From assembly GCA_903837345.1 (NCBI GenBank), contig CAILUG010000041.1, forward strand, positions 18,727 through 82,726: a DNA stretch of 64,000 bases, given 5' to 3'. A program made the translations under genes and the position numbers. The stretch is from an uncultured Gammaproteobacteria bacterium (GTDB lineage Bacteria > Pseudomonadota > Gammaproteobacteria > Pseudomonadales > Pseudohongiellaceae). Below, piece after piece: positions 36,096-45,287 of this stretch; position 1 is the first letter of the stretch; each line of letters opens with the position of its first letter. The notes under the pieces were generated by a model. That model ran no database searches. It saw only the letters and a list, made by a program, of their open reading frames with translations, and was not told the origin of the DNA.

Positions 36096-36788
36096 TTAAA
36101 TGTCAGCCATTCTATAGCCGATGCCGCGGATTGTTTCTATCAACGGGGGTTCAACGTCGAGTTTTTTGCGGATGCCGCGCACATGCACATCGATGTTGCG
36201 GTCAACCACCACCACATCATCACCCAGCGCATGATTCAGCAACTGCTCGCGCGTGAACACGCGGCCGGGATGACTGGCCAGATACTGCAGGATGCGGAAT
36301 TCAGTGGCGGTGAGCTTGATTTCACGCTCGCCGTAGGTGACACGGTATTTGACCGAATCAATCACCAGTTCGCCCAGCTTGATGCTTTCCTGGGCCGGCT
36401 GGGTTTCCATCAGCACGCCGCGGCGCAGCACGGCCTTGACGCGTGCCACCAGCTCTTTCGGGCTGAACGGCTTGCTGATGTAGTCGTCGGCGCCCACGCC
36501 CAGGCCCAGCACGATGTCACTCTCTTCGCCTTTGGCGGTGACCATGATGATGAGGGTATTGTGGGTTTCAGGATGTTTTTTGATGGCGGTGCAGATTTCG
36601 ACGCCGTCAATGCCGGGCAGCATGAGGTCAAGCAGAACCAGGTCAGGCTTTTCGCGCTTGACCAGTGCCAGTCCCTGGTTGCCGTCGCCGGCGGCGAGGA
36701 TTTCAAAACCTTCGCGACGCAGGTTGTAACTCAGCACTTCCAGGATGTCGGGTTCGTCTTCAATGATGACGATCTTGCGTTTGCTCAC
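36096..36788 (-). CDS. phoB: Phosphate regulon response regulator PhoB
   Basis: The 230-residue OmpR-type regulator has a receiver domain with the acidic pocket EDE and phospho-acceptor Asp54 in LLDLMLPGIDG. Its winged-helix DNA-binding domain ends with NIDVHVRGIRKKL. The GTG at 36788 is preferred because GGAGG lies seven bases upstream and the protein then begins SKRKIVIIEDEPD, as PhoB does. An ATG at 36809 would add seven residues and has no such site. Confidence 0.95.
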   Translation of the reverse strand: MSKRKIVIIEDEPDILEVLSYNLRREGFEILAAGDGNQGLALVKREKPDLVLLDLMLPGIDGVEICTAIKKHPETHNTLIIMVTAKGEESDIVLGLGVGADDYISKPFSPKELVARVKAVLRRGVLMETQPAQESIKLGELVIDSVKYRVTYGEREIKLTATEFRILQYLASHPGRVFTREQLLNHALGDDVVVVDRNIDVHVRGIRKKLDVEPPLIETIRGIGYRMADI

Positions 36789-36808
36789 GCGGGAACCTCC
36801 GGTATTCA

Positions 36809-36828
36809 TAGTCTCTTAATAAAGACTA
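36809..36828. promoter_or_regulatory. Inverted repeat upstream of phoB
   Basis: TAGTCT and AGACTA form a six-base inverted repeat around an eight-base A/T-rich centre, 21 bp upstream of the GTG start of phoB. It could be an operator or leader hairpin. It does not match the PhoB box consensus. Confidence 0.4.
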
Positions 36829-36857
36829 TCATTCATCCATAAAGAAACAGTAAAGGC

Positions 36858-37571
36858 TTAATGCAGATCAGGTGAAACCCGGGCGGCAGCAAGCCTGCCA
36901 AACGCCATATAGACCAGGGTTGCACATAGCCAGCACAGTCCCAGTGTCCACAAGTCATGCGACAGGAAATGGGCTCCCCGCAGCTGCTGGCCAATGCCGA
37001 ATACCACTCCCAGCAATATTACTGCTGCCAGTGCCCATAGCCGCCAGCGCGGGTAAAGATCACGTGCAAAATAATAAAGACCCAGCCATGCATAGCCGGC
37101 GCTGGCATGCCCGGCCGGGAAGCAGGCGCCTGTCAGCAGGCCCTCCGGATGAGTGGCAAATTTCTTCAGGTAGGGAAACTGGCCGCCATAACGCAGCAAA
37201 TCCCAGGGGCAATCCACATGGGTCAGATGTTTGAGTACATTGATCGCCAGCCCGGCGCCCACTGCCGAGGCCGCCAGATACCACAGGCCTTTGCGCCAGG
37301 GTTTGAGTTTCGGCACGAAGTGACTGGCTATCAGCAGCAGCAACAGGACGACTGACAGCACGGTGACCAGTTTGCGGCCGTCGTTGTGGATGAAGGTGCT
37401 GGTGATCCAGGCATCGCGCAGCATCCAGGCGTTGCCACCCCAGGCGTAGATATGATCAGCAACCGTGACATCGACAGCGCTCAGCTCCAGCCCGACTGCC
37501 AGCAGGCCGAACATCGCCAGCGGCAACAGCAAATGGGTGACGATGAAACGCGCAGACAGGCCTGGCTGCAT
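36858..37571 (-). CDS. PAP2-family membrane phosphatase
   Basis: The 237-residue protein has about six membrane helices and the three PAP2 motifs: KHLTHVDCPWDL, FPAGHASAGY and QLRGAHFLSHDLW, supplying both catalytic histidines. The first motif lacks the usual Arg-Pro pair and has Cys-Pro instead. Such enzymes remove phosphate from lipids or nucleotides on the periplasmic side. The start codon overlaps the CDF stop (TGATG). The neighbouring phoB suggests, but does not show, a phosphate-scavenging role. Confidence 0.85.
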   Translation of the reverse strand: MQPGLSARFIVTHLLLPLAMFGLLAVGLELSAVDVTVADHIYAWGGNAWMLRDAWITSTFIHNDGRKLVTVLSVVLLLLLIASHFVPKLKPWRKGLWYLAASAVGAGLAINVLKHLTHVDCPWDLLRYGGQFPYLKKFATHPEGLLTGACFPAGHASAGYAWLGLYYFARDLYPRWRLWALAAVILLGVVFGIGQQLRGAHFLSHDLWTLGLCWLCATLVYMAFGRLAAARVSPDLH

Positions 37572-38539
37572 CAGTTTGTTACCAGCTTCCGGGGGGAGAA
37601 ATGCATCTCGATGGTCGAATGCACAATCTCTTCATGCACAGCCAGACGCTGGCGGATCTGCTCCGGTGTCAGCGTTGCATCATCGGTGAGCACTGTCAGT
37701 GCACAGGAATACACTTGTTTGCCGACGCGCCACACGTGCAGATCGGTGATGTGGGTGCTGCCGGTGGGAGTCTGTATCTGCACCACTTCGCAAATCTCTT
37801 CCACTACCGGGTGATCCATCTCGCGATCCAGCAACACTTTGCCGGTATCCACGATCAGGCCTTTGGCCCACATGGCTACCAGCACCGAGCCGGCAGCGCC
37901 AATCACCGGATCCAGCCACGCCCAGCCATAGATCCAGCCGCCCACCAGCGCCAGCATTGCCAGCACGGAAGTGGCGGCATCGCTGATTACATGGATGTAG
38001 GCGGATTTCAGGTTGAGGTCATGATGATGCGTGTGGCCGTGGTCGTGATGATGTCCATGACCCTCATCATGATGGTGGGCTTTGCCGAGGATGAATGCAC
38101 AGACGATGTTGACGGCCAAACCCAGTGCCGCGATCACCAGTGCTTCCTTGTAATGGATTTGCTGGGGCGTGATAAGGCGCTCTATCGAACCGATCAGCAT
38201 CATCGCCGCAACCCCCAGCAGGAAGATGGCGCTGGCGAAGCCGGTGAGTATCTCGATTTTCCAGGTGCCGAACGCAAACCGCGGATCCTTCGAATAGCGG
38301 CGCGCAGTTGAATACGCCACCGCCGACAAACCTATCGCCACCGCGTGCGAGCTCATGTGCCAGCCATCGGCCAACAGGGCCATCGAGTTGTAGTACCAGC
38401 CGGCGATGATCTCCACCACCATCATCGCCGCGGTGATCCACATCACCAGGCGGGTGCCGCGTTCGGCCGCCTGATTGCCCAGATCAAAAGTATGGTCGTG
38501 GCTCAGGGCCGCAAGTTGTTCGGATTCGTGGCTATGCAT
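37571..38539 (-). CDS. CDF-family cation efflux protein (DmeF-like)
   Basis: The 322-residue transporter has six membrane helices, the metal-site HMSSHAVAIGLSA in helix II with its counterpart HVISDAATSVLAM in helix V, and a long His-rich loop (HHHDEGHGHHHDHGHTHHH) between helices IV and V. These mark the DmeF/CzcD group exporting cobalt, nickel or zinc. The ATG at 38539 begins MHSHESEQ; the longer frame overlaps the upstream gene. Confidence 0.9.
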   Translation of the reverse strand: MHSHESEQLAALSHDHTFDLGNQAAERGTRLVMWITAAMMVVEIIAGWYYNSMALLADGWHMSSHAVAIGLSAVAYSTARRYSKDPRFAFGTWKIEILTGFASAIFLLGVAAMMLIGSIERLITPQQIHYKEALVIAALGLAVNIVCAFILGKAHHHDEGHGHHHDHGHTHHHDLNLKSAYIHVISDAATSVLAMLALVGGWIYGWAWLDPVIGAAGSVLVAMWAKGLIVDTGKVLLDREMDHPVVEEICEVVQIQTPTGSTHITDLHVWRVGKQVYSCALTVLTDDATLTPEQIRQRLAVHEEIVHSTIEMHFSPRKLVTN

Positions 38540-38549
38540 TGCAGTCTCG

Positions 38550-39128
38550 TCAAATTCCAAAATTGGCACCGGCCCCCAACAGCGTGGCGCCGCCCAGAAG
38601 TGCAAAGATAGCAGCTGCCAACGAATGCACCAGCTTCATCGGGATTCTGGCAGAGAGTTTATCGCCAATGAATACCGCCGGCACATCCGCAATCAGCATG
38701 CCGAGCGTGGTGCCGATCACCACCAGCAGCGGGGTGCCGTAATGCGCAGCCAGCGCAATGGTGGCGACCTGGGTCTTGTCGCCCATTTCGGCCAGGAAGA
38801 AGGTAATCAACGTGGCACCGAACACGCCGAGGCGGTGGGCTACCCGGGTTTCTTCCTCCTCGATCTTGTCGGGAATCAGTGTCCAGATTGCCATGCCGAT
38901 AAAAGAAACACCCAGCACCCAGCGCAGCACTGCCGGGCTGATGGTGGTGGTGATCCACGCGCCCAGCAAACCTGCGAGGCCGTGATTGACAATGGTTGCC
39001 GCCAGAATGCCCAGGATGATGGGCAGTGGTTTTTTGAAACGCGCGGCGAGGATGAACGCGAGCAACTGGGTCTTGTCACCGATTTCGGCGAGGGCGACAA
39101 CACCGGTTGAAACCAGTAATGCTTCCAT
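38550..39128 (-). CDS. GDT1/TMEM165 family cation exporter (UPF0016)
   Basis: The 192-residue protein has six helices in two inverted repeats, each with the E-x-G-D-K-T signature (ALAEIGDKTQLLAF and FLAEMGDKTQVATI). Bacterial members export manganese. Together with the CDF gene ten bases downstream it suggests metal homeostasis as the theme of this operon. Confidence 0.93.
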   Translation of the reverse strand: MEALLVSTGVVALAEIGDKTQLLAFILAARFKKPLPIILGILAATIVNHGLAGLLGAWITTTISPAVLRWVLGVSFIGMAIWTLIPDKIEEEETRVAHRLGVFGATLITFFLAEMGDKTQVATIALAAHYGTPLLVVIGTTLGMLIADVPAVFIGDKLSARIPMKLVHSLAAAIFALLGGATLLGAGANFGI

Positions 39129-39130
39129 AT

Positions 39131-40489
39131 TCAGAACTCGGTGTGCAGCCGTATCCCGAAGACATTGATCGGTCCGCGGTCGGTGTTGTAGGCAGGGTTA
39201 CTTATGCGCTGGTAGTCGGCGGTCAGGTGGATGTCATTTCCAAGGTCCAGATTGTAGTACGCTTCCACAATTGTTTCCGGGCCATAGTGAAGGGCGCCAT
39301 CACCGAGGTACAGAGATAATCCTCCGGTTTCAATAAACCGGATCCGGTCATTTGATATGGTATTCCTTGCAAATGCTACTCCGACGTTGTCCTGCGTACG
39401 TCCAAGGGCAGATGCTTTAAGTGTAAAGCCAAGCGAAAGCGAACCATCAACCTCGGCGAACGACTCGGTTTCAGTTTTGCCGTCAGCTTTCATGACGCGA
39501 AGAAATGCGCCAAGATCATCATTGATAGACTGCTCCAGATTGATACCGGCTCCGTACTTGTTTTGCTCACGGTTTCTGACAAAGGGAAGCGTTGAGGGAG
39601 CGATGCGGACATGGGCGACACGATAGGCATATGCATCACTGAAACGGGCCAGCACTGCCCGGTTGTGCCATGCCAGTACGCTCACCTTGCCATCCTGCCC
39701 GAACAAGGTATGTGCGTGCTCTATCTCGACTTGGTCGCCGTAATGTTTGCCAAGCGCCAGGTCTGATGTCTCTCCGTTTGGTTCCTTGGCGCCGGACATG
39801 CGGCCAATGCGCCAAACCCAGTCGTCACGATACCACTCGAGTGCGAAGCCCCAGCCAAAGCCGCGGGCATCGGCAGCGTGGTCATAAGCGGCGTAAGTCC
39901 AGTTGCTCCAGTTCATGAATTGGGTGCGGGGATTGTTGGCATATTCGTTTTCGCCAAACACGTCGAGGGTGGAAAAATTGCCAACGGTCAGCACCACGCG
40001 GTTGTTGTCTACGACCCCTGCAAGCTGATTTACACCCGATTCCAGCTTTTCGCTGCCATTGCCCTGATTCCAGGTCTGGCGCAGGAACAGTCGTTGCCTG
40101 TAACCATAAATTGAATTTCCGCCGGCGCGTGCTTCTTCGCCGTTGGTAAATCCGCCCAGACCGACCATGTCACCGGTAAAGGGTACGCCCTGCACTACTT
40201 CGACATCGAGATACAGCTCACCTCCAGTCCATGGACGCATACCGGCCATGGCAGTTGCTGAAAAGGTATACATGGTCTCAGCTTCGTCATCCAGACTGTT
40301 GTCGCTGAAGTATGCGGCGTTGTAGCCGGGATGCCGCTGCCAACTATAGGTGCCCTGGAATTTGGCATTCCATTCTTCGAAGTCCGGTTGCGGCTCGGCG
40401 CGGGTTGAAGCGGAATGAGCGCAGCCCAGTGCAGCAGTGCCAAACAGGACGAGCGCAAAAGGGCGCCGAATGATTGATACATAATTCAT
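39131..40489 (-). CDS. OprB-like carbohydrate porin
   Basis: The 452-residue protein has a signal peptide and a beta-barrel body (YTFSATAMAGMRPWTGGELYL; FLRQTWNQGNG; VNVFGIRLHTEF-type end with terminal Phe). The pattern GGFTNGEEARAGG followed by YGYRQRLFLRQTW is typical of the OprB family. It is two bases from the GDT1 gene, so it is the first gene of a four-gene operon. The solute is unknown. Confidence 0.82.
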   Translation of the reverse strand: MNYVSIIRRPFALVLFGTAALGCAHSASTRAEPQPDFEEWNAKFQGTYSWQRHPGYNAAYFSDNSLDDEAETMYTFSATAMAGMRPWTGGELYLDVEVVQGVPFTGDMVGLGGFTNGEEARAGGNSIYGYRQRLFLRQTWNQGNGSEKLESGVNQLAGVVDNNRVVLTVGNFSTLDVFGENEYANNPRTQFMNWSNWTYAAYDHAADARGFGWGFALEWYRDDWVWRIGRMSGAKEPNGETSDLALGKHYGDQVEIEHAHTLFGQDGKVSVLAWHNRAVLARFSDAYAYRVAHVRIAPSTLPFVRNREQNKYGAGINLEQSINDDLGAFLRVMKADGKTETESFAEVDGSLSLGFTLKASALGRTQDNVGVAFARNTISNDRIRFIETGGLSLYLGDGALHYGPETIVEAYYNLDLGNDIHLTADYQRISNPAYNTDRGPINVFGIRLHTEF

Positions 40490-40644
40490 GAATTCTCTAT
40501 TATATCGATGCAGTTTCAGAAAAAAGGGAGAAACATGGGGAAGATACAAAATATCCCTGGTAATTAGAATTCAGGGCTGAATTTGTGTAATGATCACATG
40601 ATTTGAATCGGAATAAATACTGTTTGAAACATAGCAATGAAAAA

Positions 40645-43600
40645 ATGGAACCCCTTGATTCCTCTGCTGCAATTACACCTCCTGCCGTTTTGCGAGGTTC
40701 GGTCAGGCCGGATTTGATACGGCAGGAATGTCTTGCGGAAATCCTTTCTGCCACTGCACAGCAGCGGCCACAACATCCCGCGCTGATCTGGGGCAAGCGT
40801 ACTGTCTGTTACGCGGAGCTGGATGCAACCAGTGCGAAGCTTGCGGGTGCACTGTTTCACCACGGAGTGGCACGCGGTGCCATCGTGGGATTGTTCATGC
40901 CGCGCGGTGCCGATTTGCTGATAGCGCAGGCTGGCATCACCAAAACCGGCGCTGCCTGGCTGCCCTTCGATGCAGAAGTCCCGCTGGACAGAATCAAAAC
41001 CTGTCTGCAATCCGCGCATGCCATCGGCCTGGTCACCTGTCGTGAATGGCTGCCCCGGCTGGCAGGGCTGGATGTGCCGGTGTGGGCAGCAGAGGATTTG
41101 CTGGCTGATCAAAATGCAGAGCCCGTTTGCATCGCCGCGCAGCCGGAGGATCCGGCTTATGTGATCTACACCTCCGGTTCGACCGGCCAACCCAAGGGCA
41201 TCGTCGTCAGCCAGCGCAGCATCTGTCATCTGCTGCGCAGTGAAAATGAAGTGCTGGGTATACGCGAAACCGATCTGGTTTATCAGGGCTTTTCGGTGGC
41301 GTTCGACATGTCGTTCGAAGAGATCTGGATTTCGTATCTGGTCGGGGCAACGCTGTGGCTGGCACCGGCGACGCTGGTGAGCGACCCTGATTTGCTGGCA
41401 ACAACGCTGGCGCGTGAACATATCACCGTGTTGCATGCAGTCCCGACGCTGGTGAGCCTGATGGACGATCCGCTGGCAGGTGTGCGGTTGATCAATCTCG
41501 GTGGTGAAACCTGTCCTGATACTTTGGCACAACGGCTGCTGCGACCGGACAGGAAAGTTTTCAACACCTATGGCCCAACCGAAACCGCAGTGACGGCAAC
41601 GTTTGCAGAATTGAAGCCTGGTGAGCCAGTGACCATCGGCAAACCGTTGCCGAACTATGGGTTGCTGGTTGTCAACGAACAGCGCCAGCCGCTGCCGGCC
41701 GGTGAAACCGGCGAACTCGGTATTTTCGGGCCCGGGCTCGCCCTCGGTTATCTTGGCCGGCCGGATCTGACGGCAGACAAGTTCATTGCCAATCCTCTCG
41801 CTGCCAATTCCGGCGAGCAACTGGTTTATCTGACTGGCGATCTCGCACGGTTTGGCACCGATGGTGCGGTGCGTTGTCTCGGGCGTGTGGACAACCAGAT
41901 AAAAATCCGTGGTTTCCGCGTGGAACTCGATGAAATTACCGCAGCGCTTGCGGCACAAGCCGGTGTCGGAGCCGCCGCGGTCGTGGTGCAAACCCTGGCC
42001 GGCATGGACCAGATTGTTGCCTTCATCGTCCCTGCCTCCGGTCAACCGGTTGACCTGTCACTGATACGACAGGCGTTGAGCAAGCGATTGCCGCATTACA
42101 TGGTTCCGGCACACCTTGAATTAATGACTGAACTGCCACGGCTCAGTTCCGGGAAGATCGATGTGAAAGCATTGCGGAGCCAGCCGCTCCAGCTGCCAGC
42201 TCAAGGCAGCGAACAATCGGCTGCACCACGCAATGAGGAAGAGCGAGTGCTCTACGCTGCGCTCACCCGTTTGTTCCCGGCCGGCATATGGCAGCCGGAG
42301 TGGGATTTTTTCGATGACCTCGGCGGACACTCGTTGCTCGCCGCCAGGCTGGTCTCGCTTTTGCGCACAGATGCACGTTATGCATCCTTGAGCGTGCAAG
42401 ACGTCTACCGTGAGCGCCGCCTGGTCGACATAGCCCGCGTGATGGAACGGGAAAGTCACCGGAAAAAATCCGCAGCCCGGCCGCGTGCAGCAACACCGCT
42501 GCATCGCCGGTTTCTGTGCGGGCTGGCACAGGCAGTGGCCATTCCGTTTCTGGTTTTGCTGCACATTGCCGACTGGCTGACGCCGTTTTTTGTCTATCAC
42601 TATTACACCGGCGATCCCGGCGACAGCATCACGCTGGCCGTGTTGTATTCGCTTGCGACCTTTATCCTGATCCAGCTCGGGACCTTTGGTGTGGCTATTG
42701 CCGGCAAATGGCTGGTGGCGGGACGATTGCAAGCCGGCCGCTATCCGCTCTGGGGCTTCACCTACTTCCGCTGGTGGCTTGCCAACAAATGTTGCGAGCT
42801 GCCTCATCTCTATTTGCTGGCCGGCACCCCCTGGATGTCGATGTATTTGCGCATGCTCGGCGCCCGCATCGGACAGGATGTGATGATTGAAGCTATCACA
42901 CTGGGGGCCCCGGAATTGTTGACGGTCGAGGACGGCGTCAGCATCGGCACTTTTGTGAATATCGAAAATGCACGCATTGAAAACGGCGAGCTCATAATTG
43001 GCCCGGTGTTGTTGCAAAGCGATGCAGTGGTGGATTCGTATGCAGTCCTGGAAAACGACACCCGCCTGGGCAAGCGGTCACGGCTGAATGGATTGTCCGC
43101 TTTGGCAGCGGGACGGCACATACCGGATGATGAAACCTGGGAAGGTGCTCCGGCCCGCGCCATCAACCAACCCGCGGATTTGCTGCCGCCGCGGCCCCAG
43201 CCCGGCCTGGTCTGGCGCTGGCTGCAGACAGCCCTGTTTGCGGTTACTGCCATCGCAGTGGCAGTCCTGTTTTTTCTGCCGGCCTTTCCGGCCTTCATCT
43301 TGATTGACTGGGTGGATGCGCATACTACGGATATTTTTGATTCAAATTTGAGTCTGCCGGTTTCCTTCCTGCTGTTCATACTGCTCTCCATCCCGGCCAG
43401 CGCCATTTTCATCGCGGCCACAGTGCTGATTACTGCCGGGCTGCGCCGGCTGTTGCCACGACAGCAAGCCGGACTTTCATCGGTTTACAGCTATGCCTTC
43501 TGGCGCAAGAAATTCATGAGTTTGATTCTCGATCACAGCTTGCAGGTGTTGCATGGCATTTATGCCTCGCTGTATGCGCCGCTGTGGATGCGGCTGCTGG

Positions 43601-44646
43601 GTGTCAAGGTTGGCAGCAACGCAGAAATTTCCACTGCCGAAGGCATGACGCCGGAATTGCTGGAACTGGGTGACGACAGTTTTATTGCAGATGGCGCCTT
43701 GCTGGGCGACGAGGAACAACGTGGCGGCTGGATGATCCTGAAGCCGACCAGAATCGGCAATCGCACCTTTGTCGGCAACAGTGCGTATGTGCTAAACGGC
43801 GCCGTGGTTCCGGACGATGTCCTGATCGGCGTGCAAACGCGGACGCCCGACAACGCACAACTGAAATCCGGCCAGACCTGGATCGGTTCACCTGCGATAT
43901 TGTTGCCGGCACGGGAATGCCTGACCGGATTCCCCGCATCGCACACATTCCGGCCATCATGGCGAAGACGGCTGGCGCGCGGCATCATCGAAGGGCTGCG
44001 CATCGTATTGCCATTGGCTGTAGCCATTGCCATCGGCTATTTGATTGTGGCGCTGGTATTGCCGATTGCCAGTGTCTATGGCTGGGGCTTGCAGACAGCT
44101 GTCGCCCTCTCTCTGGCTGGCTGTCTGTATGGACTTGCCTCTTTCTTGTTTGTGGTTGCGCTCAAATGGATCCTGATCGGCCGTTATCGCCCCTGTGCAT
44201 GCGCAATGTGGACACCGTTTGTCTGGCTCAGCGAAGCTGTCACCAACCTGTATGAATCGCTGGCGGTGCCCAATTTTCTGGAGTACTTGCGCGGCACGCC
44301 GATGTTGCCATGGGCCTTGCGTTTGCTGGGTGCAAAAATCGGCAAAGGCGTGTATCTGAACACCACCGATTTGACCGAGTTTGATTGTGTACATATCGGC
44401 GACGAGGCCGAGCTGAATCTGGCGTCAGGGCCGCAGACTCATCTGTTTGAAGATCGCGTAATGAAGATCGGGCTGGTGGAATTGGGTGCGCGAACCACCA
44501 TCGGGGCACGCTGCATCATTCTCTACGACACACACGTCGGTGACGGTGTGCAACTGGGGCCGCTAACGCTGGTTGCCAAAGGCGAGCGCCTTCCCGCCGC
44601 AACCCGCTGGGAAGGTTCGCCCGCCGCTCCTGCAGATGCAACCTGA
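40645..44646 (+). CDS. Pls/PosA-family non-ribosomal peptide synthetase
   Basis: The 1333-residue protein has an adenylation domain (about 25-525; YTSGSTGQPKG, NTYGPTETAV, YLTGDLARFG), a carrier domain with LGGHSLLAA whose Ser563 takes phosphopantetheine, and three repeated C-terminal modules. Each module has membrane helices followed by a left-handed beta-helix (about 736-838, 982-1085, 1226-1326). This is the layout of epsilon-poly-lysine synthetase and there is no thioesterase or condensation domain. By manual alignment to GrsA the binding pocket reads D-M-E-H-I-L-T-V-T-K, with Glu at position 239 as in enzymes for basic amino acids. The product is inferred to be a homopolymer or short peptide of a basic amino acid. 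It is divergent from the porin operon. Confidence 0.92.
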   Translation: MEPLDSSAAITPPAVLRGSVRPDLIRQECLAEILSATAQQRPQHPALIWGKRTVCYAELDATSAKLAGALFHHGVARGAIVGLFMPRGADLLIAQAGITKTGAAWLPFDAEVPLDRIKTCLQSAHAIGLVTCREWLPRLAGLDVPVWAAEDLLADQNAEPVCIAAQPEDPAYVIYTSGSTGQPKGIVVSQRSICHLLRSENEVLGIRETDLVYQGFSVAFDMSFEEIWISYLVGATLWLAPATLVSDPDLLATTLAREHITVLHAVPTLVSLMDDPLAGVRLINLGGETCPDTLAQRLLRPDRKVFNTYGPTETAVTATFAELKPGEPVTIGKPLPNYGLLVVNEQRQPLPAGETGELGIFGPGLALGYLGRPDLTADKFIANPLAANSGEQLVYLTGDLARFGTDGAVRCLGRVDNQIKIRGFRVELDEITAALAAQAGVGAAAVVVQTLAGMDQIVAFIVPASGQPVDLSLIRQALSKRLPHYMVPAHLELMTELPRLSSGKIDVKALRSQPLQLPAQGSEQSAAPRNEEERVLYAALTRLFPAGIWQPEWDFFDDLGGHSLLAARLVSLLRTDARYASLSVQDVYRERRLVDIARVMERESHRKKSAARPRAATPLHRRFLCGLAQAVAIPFLVLLHIADWLTPFFVYHYYTGDPGDSITLAVLYSLATFILIQLGTFGVAIAGKWLVAGRLQAGRYPLWGFTYFRWWLANKCCELPHLYLLAGTPWMSMYLRMLGARIGQDVMIEAITLGAPELLTVEDGVSIGTFVNIENARIENGELIIGPVLLQSDAVVDSYAVLENDTRLGKRSRLNGLSALAAGRHIPDDETWEGAPARAINQPADLLPPRPQPGLVWRWLQTALFAVTAIAVAVLFFLPAFPAFILIDWVDAHTTDIFDSNLSLPVSFLLFILLSIPASAIFIAATVLITAGLRRLLPRQQAGLSSVYSYAFWRKKFMSLILDHSLQVLHGIYASLYAPLWMRLLGVKVGSNAEISTAEGMTPELLELGDDSFIADGALLGDEEQRGGWMILKPTRIGNRTFVGNSAYVLNGAVVPDDVLIGVQTRTPDNAQLKSGQTWIGSPAILLPARECLTGFPASHTFRPSWRRRLARGIIEGLRIVLPLAVAIAIGYLIVALVLPIASVYGWGLQTAVALSLAGCLYGLASFLFVVALKWILIGRYRPCACAMWTPFVWLSEAVTNLYESLAVPNFLEYLRGTPMLPWALRLLGAKIGKGVYLNTTDLTEFDCVHIGDEAELNLASGPQTHLFEDRVMKIGLVELGARTTIGARCIILYDTHVGDGVQLGPLTLVAKGERLPAATRWEGSPAAPADAT

Positions 44647-44699
44647 GTGCAGAACCTGCCTCGTTGTAGATCGGGCCGGTAGTAATAGGGGGTATCGGA

Positions 44700-45086
44700 T
44701 CAGAAAATCCTGATCATCGAGAACTGCGTACCGACAGGCCAGGGGCAGAGCGTGCCTGGATCAGGAGTACAAGACACCATCGTCAACGTCGCCTTGTTGG
44801 TGCTGGAAAACACAATCTGTATCGAGATTTTGCCGCCACTTTCAGTCGATACCAGCAAGTCAGCCGTGACTGTGTTGTCGTTGATAACGCCCCGATACGC
44901 ATCCCAGCCACCACCGTTCAGTGAATCATCGAGATTCGCAACAATCATGACATTTGACTGCTGGTGAATGCTGAAATAATCAGTATTGGCAGGCACATCC
45001 AGGGCCCAGATCCCGTCATATTGACCGGCAGCTGTGGCCAGGCTCGAACACAGGAAAAGTGCTGCTGTTGTGAGTATTTTTCGCAT
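44700..45086 (-). CDS. Small secreted protein of unknown function
   Basis: The 128-residue protein has a signal peptide (LTTAALFLCSSLATAAG) and a beta-rich mature part (QYDGIWALDVPANTDYFSI; SIQIVFSSTNKATLTMV) with two cysteines near the C-terminus. The ATG at 45086 follows GGAG by five bases. I do not recognise the family. It is divergent from the first GHWEGD gene. Confidence 0.65.
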   Translation of the reverse strand: MRKILTTAALFLCSSLATAAGQYDGIWALDVPANTDYFSIHQQSNVMIVANLDDSLNGGGWDAYRGVINDNTVTADLLVSTESGGKISIQIVFSSTNKATLTMVSCTPDPGTLCPWPVGTQFSMIRIF

Positions 45087-45287
45087 GGCGACTCCGCAAT
45101 AATCCAATAAAATTACAGTAATGCCGGCAGGTGCGGCGGAGTTGATAAAGCACCGCAGGGCTCTGGATTCATATTTCCCTGCCAACTCCCGGGCGATGAA
45201 ATACTACCGCAATGGAAGATCAAATTGACAGTGCCAATGAATCATAGTATCGGTAGGCTGGTAGTGACAAAACCGACTGTTAGAGTG

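Noticed and set aside
36789..36857. PhoB box upstream of phoB
   Set aside because: No pair of TGTCAT-like repeats could be found, only an unrelated inverted repeat.
40594..42045. 483-codon open frame on the minus strand
   Set aside because: Antisense to the adenylation domain of the synthetase, with no domain of its own.
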